This document shows, in pieces, positions 19,022 to 25,330 of a stretch of DNA of 38,133 bases. Numbering within the stretch: position 1 is the stretch's first letter; the number at the start of each line of letters is the position of its first letter. The position numbers were made by a program, and so were the translations under genes. This DNA is from Bacteroidota bacterium (GTDB taxonomy: Bacteria > Bacteroidota > Ignavibacteria > Palsa-1295), in NCBI GenBank assembly GCA_021324685.1, contig JAJPIQ010000010.1:1-38133 (forward strand), read 5' to 3'. The notes under the pieces are model-generated. The model had not been told where the DNA came from and did not search any database. It saw only the letters and a list, made by a program, of their open reading frames with translations.

Positions 19022-19333
19022 ATGCGTATGCGTAAATTTTTTCAATGTTGTGCGATCGTCGCAGGGCTTGCCATTGCATGGCCCGCATTCTCGCAGGCTG
19101 GGATCGAAATCCACGTTCGGCCACCAAAACTAAAGATCGAAAAACGGACACCGGCTCCGGCCGAACACATGGTCTGGCAGCGCGGGTATTATACCTACGA
19201 TGCCACTGCAAATTCATACACCTGGCAGCCGGGTCAGTGGGTCGCGGCGCCCCATCCCCACGCCGTATGGGTTCCACCGACCTATGTGCACCATCACGAT
19301 CACTGGACGTACGTCGAAGGACACTGGAGATAG
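19022..19333 (+). CDS. Small secreted YXWQ-repeat protein (copy 1)
   Basis: This 103-residue product has a signal peptide (MRKFFQCCAIVAGLAIAWPAFSQA). A short mature domain is rich in Trp, Tyr, Pro and His, with the repeat pattern WQRGYYTYDATANSYTWQPG followed by HAVWVPPTYVHHHDHWTYVEGHW. This matches YXWQ/WxPGxW repeat proteins seen in many periplasmic small proteins of unknown function. A much longer frame is open upstream to about 18314, but it runs antisense to the amidohydrolase. The signal peptide marks the true start at 19022 or 19028. A second copy follows at 19603. The His-rich loop might bind metal, which is speculation. Confidence 0.8.
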   Translation: MRMRKFFQCCAIVAGLAIAWPAFSQAGIEIHVRPPKLKIEKRTPAPAEHMVWQRGYYTYDATANSYTWQPGQWVAAPHPHAVWVPPTYVHHHDHWTYVEGHWR

Positions 19334-19364
19334 ACCTTCGGCCATTCTCTTAAGAGACGTTAGA

Positions 19365-19407
19365 AAAGCAACCGAATCCCCCGTGAGGTGTGACCGGTTG
19401 CTTTTTT
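19365..19407 (+). terminator. Rho-independent terminator
   Basis: Stem AAAGCAACCG (19365-19374) pairs with CGGTTGCTTT (19395-19404) around a 20-nt loop and is followed by a run of T. It ends the first YXWQ gene transcript, so the second copy has its own promoter. Confidence 0.85.
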
Positions 19408-19540
19408 GTATAAAAATATTTTTCGTCATCCCGCCGCTCGACGCTTTGGAATACATTCTATTTAAGCCTAATGACACCTTCATGACTTTCGATTTACGAT
19501 TCCAATTGCGGCAAGCTAATTGTGCCTCTCTTCCATGCTC

Positions 19541-19581
19541 TTATCGAAAAGGACCATCGTCTTTATCGAAAAGAGTATAGT
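19541..19581 (+). promoter_or_regulatory. Direct repeats and -10-like box before the second YXWQ gene
   Basis: The 11-mer TTATCGAAAAG occurs at 19541-19551 and again at 19563-19573, a spacing of 22 bp or two helical turns. A -10-like TATAGT follows at 19576-19581, and the gene's GAGG ribosome site is at 19591-19594. The repeats cover where a regulator would sit on this promoter. Confidence 0.35.
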
Positions 19582-19602
19582 ATTAGAAAAGAGGATATTT
19601 CT

Positions 19603-19965
19603 ATGCGTAAACTTCTGAAAGTGCTCGCGCTGGGCGCGTTCTTAGCGCTTGCGACGCCGGCAGCCTATTCGCAGGTCGGAGTACGAATTCAACTCGCTCC
19701 CCCCGCGGCTCAGGTAGAAACGGTCCCGCCGTCTCCGGGTGGCGGCGCAATCTGGACACCGGGCTTCTATCAGTTCGACCCCGGTTCGCAGACCTATGTT
19801 TGGCAGAGCGGCACCTGGCAGGTACCGCCAAGCCGGCACATGGTCTGGCAGCCTTCGCATTACATCGAGCGTAGCGATGGCTCGTATGAATTCTTCTCGG
19901 GTCACTGGGCAACGAAACACCAGGCCCACGAGGAACGCGAGGCCGAGCTCCGCATGGAGCGGTAA
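19603..19965 (+). CDS. Small secreted YXWQ-repeat protein (copy 2)
   Basis: The 120 residues begin with a signal peptide (MRKLLKVLALGAFLALATPAAYSQ). The mature part parallels the first copy: VGVRIQLAPPAAQVE, WTPGFYQFDPGSQTYVWQSG, HMVWQPSHYIERSDGSYEFF and SGHW. It then adds a charged tail (HQAHEEREAELRMER) absent in copy 1. The start is fixed by the signal peptide and by a GAGG Shine-Dalgarno sequence about 8 bases before the ATG. An ORF extending upstream to 19522 is not needed. Terminators on both sides isolate it as a single-gene unit. The family is known only as small periplasmic or secreted proteins with Trp/Tyr repeats. Confidence 0.82.
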   Translation: MRKLLKVLALGAFLALATPAAYSQVGVRIQLAPPAAQVETVPPSPGGGAIWTPGFYQFDPGSQTYVWQSGTWQVPPSRHMVWQPSHYIERSDGSYEFFSGHWATKHQAHEEREAELRMER

Positions 19966-19989
19966 CTATTCTATCGCAGAATCTTTATA

Positions 19990-20018
19990 GCGCCCGTTCC
20001 CTTTGGACGGGCGCTTTT
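19990..20018 (+). terminator. Rho-independent terminator
   Basis: GCGCCCGT (19990-19997) pairs with ACGGGCGC (20007-20014) around a 9-nt loop and is followed by TTTT. It ends the second YXWQ gene. Confidence 0.85.
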
Positions 20019-20043
20019 GTATGGCGGGGTCGAATTTCGTGGC

Positions 20044-20713
20044 TCAGGGTGCCTCGGGTGGCTTACGATCGATCGGCTCCGGCCTTACATTATTCGCCGT
20101 CTCGAAAAGGCGAAGATATTGCTTGTCGTTCGTTTCGAGTGAAATCGTAGTTCCATCGGATTTATTTACTGCAATGTCGTCGGCAATAAGCTTTTTCACA
20201 TCAACTGTCGCAAAAAGGAGCGCAAGGCGATCGGCTTCTTTTCCGAAGAGCTCAAGAATTTTAGCGCGAAGATCTGCGAATGCAACTTGGAATTCCGCAT
20301 TCGGTACATAGAGTGCATACACCTACAAAGCAAACAGGATGAATGCAATTCCAATTCTTTAGATTATCGTATGTTTTGAGAAGCTTTTCTAAATCCTTCA
20401 TTTCGCCATTTTCAATCCCAGCTTCGATAAGTATTTTCTCCAATGCATCGCGTGAATGGCCCTCTTGCACCGGTTCTTCGGGCCGTGCTTTAAAAACCAG
20501 TACATTTCGCAAGTGCGGACAAATTCTGGAAACTCCACGACCCACATGGGACATATTAGCCGGGAAAATAAGCAGCCGTCGCCATTTCGGCAGCACCGAA
20601 CGAATAATCTCACCAGTGTTCGAATCGAAGATCGCAGTCTCACCGGCCCAGTTTGCGTTCCATTCTTTATTCAGATAAAGTATAGCCGTCCTGTCTTCCG
20701 GTGCTTGCCGAGA
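20044..20713 (-). pseudogene. Remnant of a 2OG-Fe(II) oxygenase fused to a DUF6817-like domain
   Basis: The frame from about 20713 down to 20323 reads as the C-terminal part of a prolyl-4-hydroxylase-type oxygenase: RTAILYLNKEWNANWAGET, then RLLIFPANMSHVGRGVSR with the distal iron-ligand His, then LRNVLVFK with the 2OG-binding Arg. A segment like the DUF6817 domain follows (LLKTYDNLKNW, PVCFVG). It continues in another frame from 20322 down to 20044 (LYVPNAEFQVAF, then FGKEADRLALLFATVD). The two halves need a frameshift near 20320. The N-terminal region with the HxD iron ligands is missing: the frame runs into the 3' end of the ankyrin gene. I call it a decayed 5'-truncated gene. The family assignment rests on remembered consensus patterns. 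Confidence 0.65.
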
Positions 20714-20715
20714 AT

Positions 20716-21537
20716 TTATTTTAAAAGTTCTTCAATTGGCTTGCACCCATTTTCAACCGCCACGTCGTACGGTCGACGTCGGAGATTATCCTCTGCATTC
20801 TTATCCGCCCCATGCTTAAGGAGCAAGCGTACTATTGTCGTATCACACTCGCGTGCAGCTATATGCAGGAAAGAGAGACCTGTATCTACATTAGAAGGCA
20901 CGTTCGCATTTGCCCCAGCCTTCAGGAGTGTATCGATGATACCCAAATCGGCTGCGAACCTTAAAAAATTGACGGTATCGAATCTAGTGTATGATCCTTC
21001 CTTCATTCTCAATTCTCTGCCTACATTTTCACGATTAAATATCGCGACACTTAAAGGCGTCTCTTGAGATCTAGCTGCTTTTAACGAAAAGTTCACATTT
21101 GCGCCGTTTCCTACCAAGAATGAAACTGCAAGTAAATTTTCCATTCGAACAGCATACATCAATGCCGTTTCGCCAGAACTATCCACAACATTGGCACTGA
21201 CACCATGCTCAAGTAAAAATTTTGCAGCTCTGAATTTGCTTAAGCTGACACACTCATGAAGCAACGATTCTCCTAATGGGGGAAGCAATGCATGTATATT
21301 AGCTCCGCTTCTAAGAAGAATTTGTAATGCTATTGAATCGTCCATCCCGATGCTGCAACTTAACGGAGTTACTCCTTCCGGTCCCACCGCATTCGGATTT
21401 TCTCCTCTTGTTAAGAGGCTTAGCATCAAACTATAATTCTTCGCAAGAATTGCCCTGTCAAGCTCTGACAAAGACTGAGAGCGCAAACAAGCGCACTGCA
21501 TACTCAAAAGAATGAATATTAAAATATTTTTATACAT
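20716..21537 (-). CDS. Secreted ankyrin-repeat protein
   Basis: The 273-residue protein begins with a hydrophobic leader (MYKNILIFILLSMQCACLRSQ). It may be a lipoprotein or signal-peptidase-I substrate, since the cysteines lie near the end of the hydrophobic core without an ideal lipobox. About six ankyrin repeats follow, with typical motifs EGVTPLSCSI, LLRSGANIHA, SGETALMYAV, LVGNGANVNF, TLLKAGANANVP, LSFLHIAA and LLLKHGADKNAED. Ankyrin repeats bind proteins; the partner is unknown. The gene is AT-richer than its surroundings and is flanked by an orphan ORF 3 bases upstream and an oxygenase remnant directly downstream. That suggests a recently acquired or rearranged patch. Confidence 0.85.
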   Translation of the reverse strand: MYKNILIFILLSMQCACLRSQSLSELDRAILAKNYSLMLSLLTRGENPNAVGPEGVTPLSCSIGMDDSIALQILLRSGANIHALLPPLGESLLHECVSLSKFRAAKFLLEHGVSANVVDSSGETALMYAVRMENLLAVSFLVGNGANVNFSLKAARSQETPLSVAIFNRENVGRELRMKEGSYTRFDTVNFLRFAADLGIIDTLLKAGANANVPSNVDTGLSFLHIAARECDTTIVRLLLKHGADKNAEDNLRRRPYDVAVENGCKPIEELLK

Positions 21538-21540
21538 AAA

Positions 21541-21972
21541 TTATAGGCCTCGTGCGACAAGCGATACAGGAATCGTTCCGGCAGCCGCGTTCTGGAAATC
21601 TCCGCTCGTCGCGGCACTGTCGCGCAGGGAGAGTTGGACATCAGCGGACGTTGAAGCACCGGCGACAGTTATGGAAAGATTGTTGACAAAGCGAGGATCG
21701 GCGCTAAGGAAGATGGTCTTTTGCACTGGGATTGCATAGTTCCCGTTCGGGACGACCATCGTGTGAAGTCCATTCCATGTCGTGGCATCGACGATCGACA
21801 GATAATCCTGTGAATTAGAGGCCGGAACATTCCCGGTTCCCGGCGTACGCTTGCAACGGATTTCACCCAAGTGCTCGACGAAAGCAAGTTGGAGCTTCTT
21901 AAAAATGATCCAGCGTGCACCGTACCCGAAGTTATCAAGTGAAGAGACACATTTCGTGTTCCTAAAAAACAA
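21541..21972 (-). CDS. Hypothetical ORF, possibly a gene fragment
   Basis: This 143-residue frame would need a TTG start at 21972. It has no signal peptide and no recognised family. The second half (from about residue 55) is rich in Ala, Ser, Thr and Val and reads like part of a beta-sandwich of a secreted or structural protein (GNYAIPVQKTIFLSADPRF, then NLSITVAGASTSADVQL). The first half is AT-rich and looks different. It ends 3 bases before the ankyrin gene on the same strand. It may be the 3' end of a larger gene whose beginning was lost, or a small real gene. Both start and function are uncertain. Confidence 0.4.
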   Translation of the reverse strand: MFFRNTKCVSSLDNFGYGARWIIFKKLQLAFVEHLGEIRCKRTPGTGNVPASNSQDYLSIVDATTWNGLHTMVVPNGNYAIPVQKTIFLSADPRFVNNLSITVAGASTSADVQLSLRDSAATSGDFQNAAAGTIPVSLVARGL

Positions 21973-22127
21973 ACTTACAAAATTCTTTTTTAAAAGTCAA
22001 GGGCTGCTCTTTAAATTTCTGTTATTTCCGAAAAAAGGGTGAATTTCTGGGCTCTATCTCCGATTAAGCTGCCATCATACAGCGCAAATATTTTCATGAA
22101 AAAATAAGTTAAAAGTTGAATAAGATT

Positions 22128-22170
22128 TATAATTAAACACGCGATATCCCGCATGCTTTTCTGGCATGCG
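22128..22170 (+). promoter_or_regulatory. TATAAT box and leader hairpin of the L,D-transpeptidase gene
   Basis: A perfect TATAAT lies at 22128-22133, with only a poor -35. A 7-bp stem CGCATGC (22150-22156) / GCATGCG (22164-22170) with a 7-nt loop falls in the predicted leader. The stem contains the upstream ATG at 22153, which favours the start at 22192. Confidence 0.35.
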
Positions 22171-22191
22171 AATACAAACTTACCCATGGAT

Positions 22192-22926
22192 ATGAAAACA
22201 AAATGGGAAAATTACCTGAAATATATTCTAATAGTATTGGCGGCCTGCTTGTGGGGAACATCGGTCACGGCGCAGGGCACTTCTGCCGATAAAAAAGCCG
22301 CTTCAGCTTCTTCCGTCAATGAGAAAACAGTCTGGGCGATCAACCGACTGTACCAGCTCCATTATTGGACGGGCAGAACGTATTCTTTAAAGGACGATGC
22401 GAACCGGCAAGCGATCGTTGCCTTCCAAAAAGTTACCGATCTCCCTCGCACGGGCCGGCTCGACGATTCGACCGTTGCCGCTCTCGAACGCGCGAGCGTT
22501 CCCGAAGCGCATGACAAGATGCATGCGCAACATCTCGAGGTCGATCTCGACCGGCAGGTGATGTTCGTCGTCGACCCGAACGACCAGGTGAACCGGGTCC
22601 TTTCGGTTTCGACCGGCAGTGGCGAGCGCTTCGACGATCCGGACAAAGGCGATGAATATGCGCGAACGCCACGCGGAACGTTCAGGATCGAAAGTAAAGT
22701 CGATGGCTGGAAGGAAAGTCCGTTGGGACTGATGTATGACCCGATGTATTTTTCTGGCGGCTATGCCGTGCATGGCGATAACAGCGTTCCCACGCATCCG
22801 GCAAGCCATGGTTGCGTGCGGATCCCGATGTTCGCCATCCAGGAAATGTTTCGAGTGACCGAAGTGGGAACTCCGGTCGTCGTCTACGGCGAAAACCCGA
22901 AACCGAAGCACGAGCGCCGGGCGTAA
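22192..22926 (+). CDS. L,D-transpeptidase (YkuD) with peptidoglycan-binding region
   Basis: From the ATG at 22192 the protein has 244 residues. It contains a signal peptide or anchor (about 8-27), a PG_binding_1-like helical domain (about 45-100, with AIVAFQKVTDLPRTGRLDDSTVAAL) and a YkuD catalytic domain (about 112-235). The active-site motif is present: His194 in AVHGDNSVP and Cys208 in SHGCVRIP. Such enzymes make 3-3 cross-links in peptidoglycan or attach proteins to it. The ORF is open to an ATG at 22153, but that codon lies in a leader hairpin, and the signal peptide fits 22192 better. It is transcribed toward the receiver gene with a short 18-base gap. Confidence 0.92.
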   Translation: MKTKWENYLKYILIVLAACLWGTSVTAQGTSADKKAASASSVNEKTVWAINRLYQLHYWTGRTYSLKDDANRQAIVAFQKVTDLPRTGRLDDSTVAALERASVPEAHDKMHAQHLEVDLDRQVMFVVDPNDQVNRVLSVSTGSGERFDDPDKGDEYARTPRGTFRIESKVDGWKESPLGLMYDPMYFSGGYAVHGDNSVPTHPASHGCVRIPMFAIQEMFRVTEVGTPVVVYGENPKPKHERRA

Positions 22927-22944
22927 GTGCCGGCGCGGGCAATT

Positions 22945-23427
22945 TTACGAAAAATATCTCGGCTGCGGTGGCTGGCGTAATGCGTGCTGGATGACGTGGT
23001 CCATCTCGGTAATCGCGTATGCCTTGGGCAGGACCGTCGTGGCACCGGCAAGCGTCGCATTCTCTTCTACCTCCGTGGTCCCTGGCCCGCCGATGAGAAC
23101 GATAACGCTTTGGGGCATCGCTGTATGGAGCCGTTCCACCGCGTGAATGGCCCGCTCGCCGGCAAGGTCGTAATCGACGATGATGATCTGTGGAACTTCT
23201 TCCCAGGCGAGTGCCAGGGCATCTCGGAGGGTCGAGGATGAAAAAACTTCGTAACCATTTTGAGTAAAATGCCGGGCAAGGAATGCTCGGATCTCGTCGA
23301 AGTCCTCGAGAATGAGCATCGTGCATTGCGGCCTCTCAATGTGACGGCCGCGCGGCTTCCGGGATACCATCCGATGCGCCGGGTCGGTGAGAACTCCATT
23401 CGAATGGGGATGCGTATCGTCGGCCAT
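22945..23427 (-). CDS. Stand-alone response-regulator receiver domain
   Basis: The receiver domain runs from TMLILEDFDEIRAFLARHF (acidic pocket E-D) through IIIVDYDLAGERA (phospho-acceptor Asp) to VLIGGPGTT and the conserved Lys in TVLPKAYAITEM. It ends soon after the domain with no output domain. An unusual N-terminal extension of about 36 residues (HPHSNGVLTDPAHRM..., no family) precedes it. The start is uncertain: ATG 23427 is given, ATG 23466 and TTG 23478 are in frame upstream, and the Met at about 23319 would give a bare receiver. No histidine kinase is nearby. It could act as a phosphate sink or signal by protein contact. Confidence 0.8.
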   Translation of the reverse strand: MADDTHPHSNGVLTDPAHRMVSRKPRGRHIERPQCTMLILEDFDEIRAFLARHFTQNGYEVFSSSTLRDALALAWEEVPQIIIVDYDLAGERAIHAVERLHTAMPQSVIVLIGGPGTTEVEENATLAGATTVLPKAYAITEMDHVIQHALRQPPQPRYFS

Positions 23428-23478
23428 ACCTAAATAAAAATTTTCGAGTTCCTGGTGCAGGTGCATAACGATCGTCAA

Positions 23479-24037
23479 TATTACGGTTTGCTATGCTTTG
23501 CATGTGCCATTGTTTCCGTATGGGCGAAAAACGTCGAAATTAAGGTAAAGGAGCGAAATCGTCCTAAGCGGTAGGCAAAATTCTTTCCTGGAGAGAAAAA
23601 GAGTTAACGGTTAGGAATCGCTATTCCGAAAAATTCCCATCGAAAAGCCAGTAAAGTTTCTGTACGCGTTCGTAAAAAATTCACGCGGTTTCATAAGACT
23701 ACTTTACAATTTCATACAATGATATTTCAGAACCTCCGAAATTCAGCGCTTCCCATGCTTGGAATACGGTTTGGCTTCCGGGCCTTCTCGAAAAAAATTC
23801 TTTCGAAGCAACGTGGCCAAAACATCGAGCTTTTTACGCAATTGCAATAGTGCTGCCGCAAGCCAGTTTTTTCTAACCAAAAGCGCCCAGACCGTAAAAT
23901 TTCTTTACGGTAAAAATCGTAAAAAAATCTTACGAAACGTCCAGAAACTTATCGAAAATATGCGAAAAACGACAGTTTTTAACGCTGGAATGCATATGGC
24001 CTTATTGCCGAGTGTCACGAAAAAAGACCGATTCGAA
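23479..24037 (+). other. Long non-coding region upstream of the yceI genes
   Basis: About 560 bases lie between the receiver gene and the first yceI start. A plus-strand frame is open from 23759, but its translation has no family features and no signal peptide until 24038, so I do not treat it as coding. The region is AT-rich and contains repeated CGTAA/TTACG words, including two palindromes listed separately. Confidence 0.5.
23891..23934 (+). promoter_or_regulatory. Two adjacent CGTAA/TTACG palindromes, operator-like
   Basis: ACCGTAAA (23891-23898) and TTTACGGT (23904-23911) form a perfect 8-bp inverted repeat with a 5-nt spacer. CGTAA (23918-23922) and TTACG (23930-23934) form a second with a 7-nt spacer. 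They share the CGTAA core, which suggests a dimeric regulator bound twice upstream of yceI. Confidence 0.4.
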
Positions 24038-24667
24038 ATGCGTACTTTCCTTCTTCCGATCCTGCTTCTGGCAGCCCTGATTTTGGGGACAGCCTGCGGC
24101 TTTGCGAAGACGATTCCGGTCGCAACCGCCGATTCCCATGTCACGGAAGCAGGGTATCGAATGAGTGCTTCAAAAGCCGTCGTGATGAACCTTTCGGGGA
24201 CCACCCCGATCAGCGAGTGGAATATGACGGCCCATGGCATTCAAGGGACCGCCGAAATTTCACTTTCCAATGGAACCGAGCTTACCGCAATCGATGGACT
24301 CACATTCGATCTGCCGGTCCATAACCTCAAGGGGGAGCATGAAGCGATGGACGAACATGCCTACGCGGCGCTCAAAGCAGACGAATACAAGGACATCGTC
24401 TTTCAGCTCGTCTCGGCAACGATCGTTCCCTGCGGAACCCATTGCTATCGTGTGATGGCAACGGGAACACTTACGGTTGCCGGCGTAACCCGGACCGTTA
24501 CCCTGAGCATGCAATCGAAAGTCAATGCCGATGGGACGGTCGTCTTTACCGGCTCACAAGCTTTACGAATGTCAGACTACAACGTCGAGCGGCCGTCGCT
24601 TCTCTTCGGAGCGATCCGCGCACGCGATGAAATGACCCTAACCTACACATTGATTTTTACTAAATAA
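24038..24667 (+). CDS. YceI-family periplasmic protein (copy 1)
   Basis: From the ATG at 24038 the protein has 209 residues. The signal peptide (MRTFLLPILLLAALILGTACGFA) contains a cysteine, but the -3 residue is not ideal for a lipobox. The YceI beta-barrel fold follows: ISEWNMTAHGIQG, LTFDLPVHNLKGEHEAMDEHAYAALKADEYKDIVFQL, GTLTVAGVTRTVTL and ALRMSDYNVERPSLLFGAIRARDEMTLTYTLIF. YceI proteins bind long lipid-like molecules such as polyprenoids. The 5-base gap to a second yceI and the 46-base gap to a porin indicate an operon. Upstream in-frame Met codons (23960 and 24035) exist, but the leader fits 24038. Paired palindromes lie 104-147 bases upstream. Confidence 0.87.
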   Translation: MRTFLLPILLLAALILGTACGFAKTIPVATADSHVTEAGYRMSASKAVVMNLSGTTPISEWNMTAHGIQGTAEISLSNGTELTAIDGLTFDLPVHNLKGEHEAMDEHAYAALKADEYKDIVFQLVSATIVPCGTHCYRVMATGTLTVAGVTRTVTLSMQSKVNADGTVVFTGSQALRMSDYNVERPSLLFGAIRARDEMTLTYTLIFTK

Positions 24668-24672
24668 TCGAC

Positions 24673-25284
24673 ATGAAAACACTTCACAATTCAACCCGCT
24701 TTGCGAGGATCGCAGCGATGCCCCTCGCGATTGTTCTCACGCTGGGGCTGGTCGCAGCGACCATTGCCCAGGCGCCTTATCGCGTCGGTGGCACGCCGAC
24801 CATGACCCTGTACGGCACGTCGACCATGCACGATTGGACGATGACCGCCCATTCCTTCACCGCGAATGGGGAATTTACGGTCTCGCCGGACAATCAGCTT
24901 TCGACTATTAATTCGCTCACGGTCGTATTGCCCGTCAGGAATCTTAAAAGCGACCACGACGGCATGAACGACAACGCCTACGACGCGCTGCATGCCGACA
25001 AGTACAAAGACATTACGTTCCGAATGACGTCGGCGGAGATTACCGCTGCCGGCGGGAACAAATATACGATCGTCGCGCACGGTAACTTAACCATTTCCGG
25101 GGTAACGAAACCCGTAATCCTGAATGCCAATGGCGTCCTGAACGCCGATGGCTCCCTTTCGGTAAGCGGCTCCGTGGCGCTTACGCTTTCGCAGTTCAAC
25201 ATCGAACGTCCGAGCTTTATGCTGGGCGCCATGAAGGTCGGCGATGCGTTGCGGCTCAACTACTCACTCATCTTTGTCAAATAA
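24673..25284 (+). CDS. YceI-family periplasmic protein (copy 2)
   Basis: The 203-residue paralogue of the preceding gene has a signal peptide (AAMPLAIVLTLGLVAATIAQ) and the same fold motifs: STMHDWTMTAHSFTANGEF, VVLPVRNLKSDHDGMNDNAYDALHADKYKDITFRM, GNLTISGVTKPVIL and LSQFNIERPSFMLGAMKVGDALRLNYSLIF. Identity to copy 1 is high in the NLKxxHxxMxxxAYxALxADxYKDI block, so a tandem duplication is likely. Copy 1 differs by a Cys pair (PCGTHC) that copy 2 lacks. The substrate is unknown, but polyisoprenoid or lipid binding is known for the family. Confidence 0.9.
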   Translation: MKTLHNSTRFARIAAMPLAIVLTLGLVAATIAQAPYRVGGTPTMTLYGTSTMHDWTMTAHSFTANGEFTVSPDNQLSTINSLTVVLPVRNLKSDHDGMNDNAYDALHADKYKDITFRMTSAEITAAGGNKYTIVAHGNLTISGVTKPVILNANGVLNADGSLSVSGSVALTLSQFNIERPSFMLGAMKVGDALRLNYSLIFVK

Positions 25285-25330
25285 GAAGACAAATCGCTCC
25301 TAGTTCTTATACACTTAAACAACCAACGTT

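Noticed and set aside
23759-24037. Coding extension of the first YceI frame
   Set aside because: It has no family features and would bury the signal peptide in the interior of the protein.
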